From: Russula earlei
Taxonomy: Eukaryota; Basidiomycota; Agaricomycetes; Russulales; Russulaceae
Length of the DNA: 10,306 nucleotides
Direction of reading: 5' to 3'
NCBI GenBank assembly: GCA_025769875.1
Contig: JAGFNK010001358.1
Span: forward strand, 1-10,306
Shown: in pieces, positions 1 through 5,407 of the stretch
Position numbering within the stretch: the first letter of the stretch is position 1
How the letters are laid out: each line of letters opens with the position of its first letter
Made by a program: the position numbers and the translations under genes
The notes under the pieces: model-generated
Seen by the model: only the letters and a program-made list of their open reading frames with translations
The model's database searches: none
Told to the model about the DNA's origin: nothing

Positions 1-199
1 GCCTTTTGGCACCCGTTGAACCCAAGTAGGATACTACCTCCACATTGAAAACCTTTATCACCTATCAAATTTATCAATGGATGTTGGTATAAACTTGATA
101 GACGAGAAGTGGACTTAACCTTGAATACACCACTCACGAAGGCCTTGTTCTTGATAACGAAGAACACGGTTTAGGAACTTGGGATCAATCAGACCCCAG

Positions 200-1631
200 T
201 ACCAACTCTTTCATATCAACCTTCACCTCTCTTGGAAGACATCGTTTATCTTCGCAGAAGAATCGAACGACCTTCCTCTCGACCTCGAACCAGACAACCT
301 TCACCAAGGTTATCTCCTATACATCTAGCTGTAGAAGCCGCGCCAGCACCGAACCACTTCCTGTACCACAAAGGATCTTTGGTATCGCTGCGTACCCACT
401 CCTAGACCTCCTACCCTCCTACTCCACCTTCACCTCCTACTCCACCTCCTCCAGCTATGGCTGCCATAGTCCCAATCCCTTCTAATGGAGCGGTCAGGGG
501 AAACCCACCATCTATTTGATGGAGATGCTCCCAATCCTCCAAATTCATGAGAGAGTTTGCCATCTTTCGATATGAATGATGAAAACTCCCTCTTCAACAA
601 TCCTATAGACGAGTTAACGCTTGTCTATCCTTTATAAGGGGCCCTAATGTGGACCATTGGGTTGACACTCAACTGGAAACAGTCAATAATAGTGTCAACA
701 CTCTTGGATACTCAGGACCGACGAAGCTCTATGGAACAACTTTAGAAACTGCGTTTAACAATGCCTTCACTGACACAATAAAAGGCAAAACGTTCAACAA
801 TTAGCGTTCTAAGGCAACAAGGACCTGACCTGATTCTACATGCCACCTTTACCAACCTTGCTAACGATGCAGGATATGACCTAAATGCAAATGGAACTCT
901 AGACTACTTTGCTAGAGGTCTTAGTAGGCCACTCCCAAAACGTCTACAAGGGAAACCCTACCTACCACCCGGAATGGACTGAAGCGGCTAGAAAGGAACA
1001 AACAAATATGCCGTCAGGCAAAGCTATAGGGATATACGCAATATTGCGCGTAATCCCCAACGATTCCTTAACTTCCGCCTACCAACACTACATTCCCCCT
1101 CCTCCTGGACCTCCTCCTAGGGCCAATCCTACTTGTACCAAGGAACCCTACAGGTCAATTTATTCCTAGGAGCAACAATCAAGTTGTTCCAATGGATGTT
1201 GATCGCTAGAGCGGCCACTACTGAGCAAGAGAAGAAACAACACCAATTGAAGGGTTGCTTCTTTTGCTCTAAACAAGGACATGTTGCACGCAACTGTCCT
1301 AACAAGCCGACCACCTTCAAATCAGTTCCTATGAAAACACGTCTGGTTGAAGTTATAGAACCAGATGAATACCAGGAACTGTACTACCCTGAAGAACAGG
1401 TCGACACATGTTCGTTTAGCTCAAACTGATGAACAACCAACCGAATATTATCAGGAAAATCCTCCTGATGATCAACCAGTCCAACAACCTACTCAACAGG
1501 AGACACAAACTTATAATGAAGGACCATCTCCTGAGGAAGTTGCGGCTATAATGTCTGGATATTCTGAAGAACAACGTTGCTCATGGGCTACTGCCATGGT
1601 CAATAACGGCATGGATTTTCCCCCAGCTTGA
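200..1631 (+). pseudogene. gag: gag of element A, frameshifted; CCHC zinc knuckle
   Basis: Gag forms the particle that packages the element RNA. Homology has to be followed across several frames. Around 235-300 the frame reads LLEDIVYLRRRIERP. A proline-rich stretch lies near 405-465, and a Gag-core-like part lies near 500-960 (FDGDAP at 515, GYDLNANGTLDYFARGL from 872). At 1256-1297 there is an intact CX2CX4HX4C zinc knuckle, CFFCSKQGHVARNCP. The motif MDVDR just before it (about 1195-1209) is in a different frame, so an indel lies between them. A second shift near 1405 leads into the acidic, glutamine-rich tail that ends at 1631. Several in-frame stops occur upstream. No start codon can be chosen with confidence. 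Confidence 0.82.
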
Positions 1632-1639
1632 ATTACCCG

Positions 1640-2115
1640 GCCTTAATTCGAGCTGTCTTCCCTAGTGATGTATTTGTAGCAAGACTCAATTCAATCAAAG
1701 TTCCTGTTCAAATACGCACTAGTGGACGAAGGGCCGATCTCTTGCTCTACTTGATAGTGGAGCAACGACAATTTCATCCACAAGAATATCATCACTCACT
1801 ATAAACTCCCAGTTTCCACTCTACAAAAGCCAAAAGTCATGCGCAATGTAGATGGAACTCACAAAAGGGAACTGTCACTGAAGCAGTGACCTTTACATTC
1901 GATTTAAAGGACAAGAACATCGAATGTGCTTCTATATGCTGAAATCTCAACCAATGACATGCTTCTTGGCTTCCCATTCCTCCGTGCTACCAACCCTACT
2001 TGATTGGACCAAAGGAACCCTTGAGGATACTGTTGTAGCCTCTACTTGGGACGCGACAAATGGATCAAGCGACTTCCTATACCCCCACACTTTGATCCTA
2101 CTCCAATCAGAGTAG
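1640..2115 (+). pseudogene. pol: Retroviral-type aspartic protease of element A, frameshifted
   Basis: The protease cleaves the Gag-Pol polyprotein and belongs to the retropepsin-like aspartic proteases. The catalytic motif is visible as ALLDSGATTISS, with DSGAT at 1753-1767. The C-terminal hallmark, DMLLGFPFLRATNP, starts at 1956 in another frame, so at least one indel separates the two. A further shift follows at about 2000, where the text continues as DWTKGTL. The spacing between the two motifs (about 200 bp) suits a retropepsin monomer. The region 2116-2290 is the linker to RT and carries only scattered homology, such as SEEASHH near 2220. Confidence 0.8.
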
Positions 2116-2284
2116 CAAAGATTAGCACTTCTACCAATTAGCTGCACAAGCAGCTGATCAAGACAAGAAGGACTGGAAGGATTTAGTTCCTCCCACTATC
2201 ATGCTTTGAAAGGCTCTTTTCTGAAGAAGCCTCTCATCACTTCCTACTTCCAAACTTGGGATCATGCCATAGACCTAATCCCTG

Positions 2285-2553
2285 ATGCTCCATCTACGCT
2301 CAATTGCAAGATTTACCCTTGCACCAGTGGAACAACAGGCCCAAGATGAATTCCTAAAGGAACATTTGGAAAAAGGATACAATCCTTCAAAGTCACCATA
2401 TGCCTCTCCTTGCTTCTTTGTAGGCAAGAAAGATGGTAAAGATGCTATGTCCAAGACTATAGGTCAATGCAATACTGTTGAAAACAAAAACCCCCTTCCT
2501 CTCATTCCCAAATCATCACTCACTTAGGAAGTAAACAATCCTTCACTAAGTTT
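2285..2553 (+). pseudogene. pol: RT of element A, N-terminal part (fingers), cut by solo LTR
   Basis: The frame from 2285 carries the RT entry region of Ty3/gypsy elements: APVEQQAQDEFLKEHLEKGY, then SPYASPCFFVGKKDGK, then PLPLIP after a short disturbed part near 2450-2480. The sequence continues in a shifted frame as GSKQSFTKF up to 2553. The next expected residues, DVRWGY, appear only at 3532, on the far side of the solo LTR. The gene is therefore interrupted inside motif A, which carries the first catalytic aspartate. The homologous place in element B (about 9077-9053) is uninterrupted, which confirms the joint. Confidence 0.87.
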
Positions 2554-2554
2554 C

Positions 2555-2559
2555 AATGT
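2555..2559. repeat. Left target-site duplication of the solo LTR (AATGT)
   Basis: The five bases before the LTR start are AATGT, against GATGT on the right. Element B reads TTCGATGTTAGATGG at the homologous place, so the ancestral target was GATGT, and the left copy fits a CG to CA change plus a one-base insertion upstream. Confidence 0.72.
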
Positions 2560-2922
2560 TGTCATGAACCATTCTCCAGAGAGGGCCCTTGAAGGACCCT
2601 TCCTTATTAGAGGAAACCCAGCCTCTATGGTGTCACCCTGTTCACACGGACAAAAGGGGTGAGTAGGGGTGTCCACAATATCATGCGCGCATTGTTGCGC
2701 AAGCAATTCTCAGCACAATTGACATACAGCAAGCCCCACTTAGTGGCAACCCTTTTAGCAATAAGGACAGTATTATAACCTCCCTAAGGACCCCTTATGA
2801 TGACTCTAAGTGCTCTACAAGAGACACTAACAAGATACTAACAAGCCTACAACGTGTTATTAGACTAACTCTAATAACCATAGAACGAACTATCAAGCAA
2901 TACTAAGGACCTTAATATAAGT

Positions 2923-2949
2923 ATTAGGGTCGACTCTAATGACCCTAAT
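2923..2949. repeat. Perfect 9 bp inverted repeat in U3 of the solo LTR
   Basis: ATTAGGGTC (2923-2931) and GACCCTAAT (2941-2949) are exact reverse complements separated by 9 bases. The repeat lies 5 bases before a TATATAAG sequence at 2955-2962. It may be a protein-binding site or an RNA/DNA hairpin. Confidence 0.7.
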
Positions 2950-2954
2950 AGAAC

Positions 2955-2962
2955 TATATAAG
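2955..2962 (+). promoter_or_regulatory. Upstream TATA-like sequence in the solo LTR
   Basis: TATATAAG is identical to the box at 3251-3258. Its position in the middle of the LTR makes it a weaker promoter candidate than the later one, because no pyrimidine-rich R/U5-like segment follows closely. Confidence 0.35.
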
Positions 2963-3094
2963 GGGCCTTATGAGCAACTCTATTTCCCGAACCAAACTAC
3001 AAGTCCTCAAATGACCGGCCCTAAACTAACTAACAGTAAATTGAATCAGGTGCTTCGCACATGGTACTAAGACAATGAACATGTGGACAGTAAC

Positions 3095-3118
3095 GGCTCT
3101 TACTCATCAATAAGAGCC
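3095..3118. repeat. Perfect 8 bp inverted repeat in U3 of the solo LTR
   Basis: GGCTCTTA (3095-3102) and TAAGAGCC (3111-3118) are exact reverse complements with an 8-base loop. The segment overlaps one copy of the 12 bp direct repeat CTCTTACTCATC (3097-3108 and 3178-3189). Confidence 0.7.
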
Positions 3119-3132
3119 TTCTTACTCAGCAG

Positions 3133-3165
3133 CTTACTGAGCATGACTGAGCATGGCTCAGTAAG
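3133..3165. repeat. Perfect 10 bp inverted repeat in U3 of the solo LTR
   Basis: CTTACTGAGC (3133-3142) and GCTCAGTAAG (3156-3165) are exact reverse complements. The loop contains ACTGAGCATG, a further copy of the core TGAGCATG. Together with 3095-3118 and the CTCTTACTCATC repeats it forms a dense repeat cluster about 90-150 bp upstream of the TATA box. Confidence 0.72.
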
Positions 3166-3250
3166 CATTTCTCTGACCTCTTACTCATCCAGCAATTGGG
3201 CTTGATAACAAGGTTATGACTTGTTCCCCTATTTAGCAGTTCTCCTGTAG

Positions 3251-3258
3251 TATATAAG
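3251..3258 (+). promoter_or_regulatory. Likely TATA box of the solo LTR
   Basis: TATATAAG lies about 280 bp before the LTR end, as expected for the U3 end of an LTR. It is followed 20 bases later by a perfect hairpin and then by pyrimidine-rich sequence. If active, it would drive transcription rightwards into the RT and RNase H remnants at 3532-4900. Confidence 0.6.
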
Positions 3259-3277
3259 CGCTCAATAATGAGTAGCA

Positions 3278-3295
3278 GACAGTCTTCAGACTGTC
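3278..3295 (+). repeat. Perfect hairpin just downstream of the solo LTR TATA box
   Basis: GACAGTCT and AGACTGTC are exact reverse complements with only TC between them. The repeat starts 27 bases after the start of the TATA box, where transcription would be expected to begin, so it would lie at or near the RNA 5' end. Confidence 0.68.
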
Positions 3296-3531
3296 CATTT
3301 GTTATGGCACTCTCTAACCCTGGGATGCTCCTGTAAGGACTGTCCCCTTGTGATCAACCCTGGGCCTCTCTCCCTGCGTAACTTCACAATACTACCAATA
3401 ACTGTACCTCTTTGGTACCTGATACTGCTCTGGACTCTACTCCTTGCTCATGCCATCTTGGATGTTTATCGACTCATCTTCGAGCTCCTTCCTCACTCTT
3501 GAACTGGATTGTTCAACAGTGAGTCACCACA

Positions 3532-3536
3532 GATGT
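3532..3536. repeat. Right target-site duplication of the solo LTR (GATGT)
   Basis: GATGT follows directly after the LTR end CACCACA and is also the beginning of the RT codons for DV in DVRWGY. It pairs with AATGT at 2555-2559. Confidence 0.75.
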
Positions 3537-4188
3537 ACGATGGGGTTATACAACATACGCATCAAAGACAGCAATCAGATGGAAGGCAGCATTTAAAACA
3601 AACAAAGGCTTATTCAAACCGATGGTGATGACCTTTGGTCTCACTAATGCCCCTGCCACCTTCCAATCTATGGTCATAATATCTTTATGAGAAGAACTCA
3701 ATCATCATTATATGGAGTTCCACATCTACATGGACAACTGCATCAAATTGCCACACAAGCATCTAGAAAAGATGGAGTATCACAGAAGATCTTAGTTACT
3801 ACTCGCATTTTTAAGAAGCTTCAAGATAATGACCTATTCTCTTGAAACCGCAAGAAGTGGTCATTTCGACAAAGAAGAAATTGACTATCTTGGTGTCATT
3901 ATCGGCAAAGGAATGATCAAGATGGACCCAATCAAAGTCAAGGGAATTTGTGATTGGAAAGCCCATACCAATCTACATGAGCTATGCTCTTTCCTTGGAT
4001 TTGGGAACTACTATCGCAACTTCATTCCAAAATATTTGGATATTGTTCAACCCCTGGTCTGGCTCACAAAAAAGAACAAACCTTGGGTCTGGGATAATTA
4101 CACAGAATCATTGTTCAATATTCTCAAGAATATCTTTACCCATTACCCTGTTCTTCACAACCCAAACTTCAACAAACCTTTCATTGTC
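3532..4188 (+). pseudogene. pol: RT of element A, palm to connection part; active site YMDN
   Basis: Copies element RNA into DNA in the intact family. After the solo LTR the RT resumes with DVRWGY (3532), WKAAFKTNKGLFKP (3580 on) and FGLTNAPATFQS (about 3637-3672). The active-site motif is at 3727-3738 and reads Y-M-D-N, whereas the family has Y-x-D-D. The change GAC to AAC falls on a CpG. Stops in the same frame occur at 3688 and 3793, with local indels around them. From 3829 the frame is clean and gives the thumb and connection region: DYLGVIIGKGMIKMDP, then LCSFLGFGNYYRNFIP. Near 3548-3580 the frame leaves and re-enters, turning the expected NNIRIKDSNQ into TTYASKTAIR. Confidence 0.88.
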
Positions 4189-4545
4189 GATGCTGATGCC
4201 TCTTCTTTTGCTCTGGGAGCCACTATATCTCAGCAATTCAAAGATGGTATCCATCCTCTGGTATATTATTCAAGGTCACTACTACAAGCAGAAAGGAACT
4301 ACGATATCCACGATAGAGAACTACTTGCTATAGTATCTGTCCTTAAAGAATATTGACACTGGCTACTTGGGGCATGACATGAAGTAACTATTTGTATGGA
4401 CCATGCCAATCTGGCCTACTTCCGCAAACCCCAGGACCTTTCACCACATCAAGCAAGGTGTATGGCCCTCCTCCAGGAATACAACTTCAAGTTGATGACT
4501 ATCCCTGGAAAGTCCAACACAGTTGCCGATATTCTATCACAATGA
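4189..4545 (+). pseudogene. pol: RNase H domain of element A with in-frame TGA stops
   Basis: RNase H degrades the RNA strand of the RNA/DNA hybrid. It begins with VDADASSFALGATISQQ (catalytic Asp codons at 4189 and 4195), continues with HPLVYYSRSLL and carries the conserved Glu in HDRELLAI. TGA stops at 4354 and 4375 interrupt the reading after SVLKEY, but the same frame continues as EVTICMDHANLAYFRKP (third catalytic Asp in MDHAN) and GKSNTVADILS. A third TGA is at 4543, right after CAA. The family usually has two arginines there, so CAA TGA fits two CGA codons changed at CpG on opposite strands. There is no frameshift in the whole segment. Confidence 0.88.
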
Positions 4546-4900
4546 CCTGATCACAAAGGAGAAGATGTCCATAACAAAGCTATCACACTCCTACCTGATC
4601 ATGTCTTCAACAAGCACTTGCAAATGGCTAATGTCCCCAAAGCTTGTGCTCCTACTCTTAACCATACCTTTGGTGATAACCAGGAAGCTTTTGCATGCAA
4701 AGCTTACTCACACAAGTCACTCCCCTTATGCACTTACCTGCCTGATGACCCCGTTTTATGACAGGAAGTCTTGAAGGAAGTCCACGATTCCCCAGTGGGA
4801 GGACACCCTGGCATCGCTAACACCTGGGATGTTATAAGAAGGAAATATGAAGGACCTAGACTCCATCTCTTCATGGAAGAATACGTCAAGGGATGCATTA
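4546..4900 (+). pseudogene. pol: Integrase N-terminal zinc domain of element A, truncated by element B
   Basis: Integrase joins element DNA to the host genome. The same open frame as RNase H continues and includes QEVLKEVHDSPVGGHPGIAN, with the two zinc-binding histidines, and then EEYVKGC, with the first zinc-binding cysteine. The TGA at 4759-4761 again fits CGA to TGA. Two codons after the cysteine the sequence becomes the end of element B's LTR. In element B the corresponding motif is GCAKCQ, so the second cysteine pair partner and the whole DDE core are missing here. They should continue to the right of element B. Confidence 0.87.
4896..4900. repeat. Presumed target-site duplication of element B (CATTA)
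   Basis: CATTA is the last element A sequence before the LTR of element B. A second copy should follow the 5' LTR of element B beyond the right edge. Only one side can be seen, so the exact length is assumed from the 5 bp duplication of the solo LTR. Confidence 0.4.
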
Positions 4901-5163
4901 TGTCACCGACTGGGGGTGGTGTCACTGACAAATTGGTTCATGCATGAGACGTACACACTGAGTTGAGTGAGAATGAAAGGTTCTTGTGAGATTTGGGGAT
5001 CTCGGTGACAACAATGCCAAGGCAATTGTGTACCACGGAGAGGAGAGGTAAACGATAAGTCTTCACGTTCAAAGACTTAGAGAGTTGAGAGAGAATTGGA
5101 GATGTTTGCTTGATTACTTGCAAGCCTACAAGTCCTGAAGCTGAAATCCAGTGATATTCACAA

Positions 5164-5188
5164 GAGAACAAGCTTAAGGCTTGTTCTC
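5164..5188 (-). repeat. Perfect 10 bp hairpin downstream of the element B TATA box
   Basis: GAGAACAAGC (5164-5173) and GCTTGTTCTC (5179-5188) are exact reverse complements around the 5-base loop TTAAG. On the minus strand the hairpin begins 21 bases after the start of the TATA box, so it should lie at the start of the R region and occur at both ends of the element RNA. Confidence 0.7.
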
Positions 5189-5201
5189 ATCAAATGGCAG
5201 T

Positions 5202-5209
5202 CTTATATA
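5202..5209 (-). promoter_or_regulatory. TATA box of the element B LTR
   Basis: The minus strand reads TATATAAG. It lies about 190 bases into the LTR, so U3 would be short, and 13 bases before a perfect hairpin. In this 3' LTR copy it would drive transcription leftwards, out of element B and antisense through element A. Confidence 0.6.
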
Positions 5210-5396
5210 CATACAGAATACTATATCAAATCGTATTCATGAGGTAACAATGAGGCGATTGTACTGGAACATGTGAGAAACGTCTGGTACATGCAAGGCT
5301 TTTCAGAAGAGTCATGAAACATGCGGGAAACTCGAGACATGTCCGGGTAGGCTTGTCCAGTTGCCGGTCCTGTCCGATATACCAGTCCTTGTGACA

Positions 5397-5407
5397 TTAC
5401 CCCCTTG
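5397..5407 (-). promoter_or_regulatory. Polypurine tract of element B
   Basis: The minus strand reads CAAGGGGGTAA directly before the LTR start TGTCAC. A purine-rich run at this place primes plus-strand DNA synthesis during reverse transcription. It follows immediately after the last stop codon (5410-5408) of the third ORF. Confidence 0.8.

Larger units (their letters stand above)
2560..3531 (+). mobile_element. Solo LTR inserted in the RT of element A
   Basis: This 972 bp block has no coding homology and replaces nothing: RT motif A is broken exactly at its two edges. It begins TGTCATGAACC and ends GTCACCACA, so it has the TG...CA ends of an LTR. The flanks are AATGT (2555-2559) and GATGT (3532-3536), a 5 bp target duplication with one mismatch. 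A TATA box lies at 3251-3258, followed by a pyrimidine-rich R/U5-like part (about 3280-3531). No internal retrotransposon sequence is present, which suggests that a full element was reduced to one LTR by recombination. TATA position and strand of the ends suggest plus orientation. Its family is unknown; its sequence is unlike the LTR at 4901-5396 apart from the first bases. Confidence 0.85.
1..4900 (+). mobile_element. Element A: degenerate Ty3/gypsy-type LTR retrotransposon, 5' and central part
   Basis: This is the oldest layer of the nest. Gag, protease, RT, RNase H and the start of integrase follow each other in the order typical of Ty3/gypsy elements. The RT is split by a solo LTR (2560-3531), and the integrase is cut off at 4900 where element B begins. 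No LTR of this element can be recognised in the window. The left one should lie before position 1, and the rest of integrase plus the 3' LTR should lie to the right of element B, outside the window. Positions 1-200 carry no recognisable coding sequence and may be the untranslated leader. All ORFs are broken, so the copy cannot move by itself. Confidence 0.9.
4901..5396 (-). repeat. 3' LTR of element B
   Basis: On the plus strand the 496 bp block starts TGTCACCGAC and ends CTTGTGACA, so it has a perfect 6 bp terminal inverted repeat, TGTCAC/GTGACA. At its right edge it touches a polypurine tract (5397-5407), and at its left edge it touches integrase sequence of element A. This shows it is the 3' LTR of the minus-strand element. 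It contains a TATA box (5209-5202), a perfect hairpin (5164-5188) and, further downstream on the minus strand, a pyrimidine-rich stretch (about 5110-4950). Comparison with the 5' LTR outside the window would date the insertion. Confidence 0.9.

Noticed and set aside
5..22. TGGCACCC-like sequence as a tRNA primer binding site of element A
   Set aside because: The reverse complement places TTCAA only 14 bases from the CCA end, whereas a tRNA T-loop would be about 23 bases away. No LTR end can be seen before it.
388..402. TGGTATCGCTGCG, similar to a methionine-tRNA primer binding site
   Set aside because: It lies inside gag-like sequence, downstream of coding homology at 235-300, and no LTR end precedes it.
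3299..3502. Plus-strand ORF of 67 codons, hydrophobic
   Set aside because: It lies in the pyrimidine-rich R/U5-like part of the solo LTR. Leu- and Pro-rich frames arise there from base composition.
4938..5171. Minus-strand ORF of 77 codons
   Set aside because: It is entirely inside the R/U5 part of the element B LTR and has no motif.
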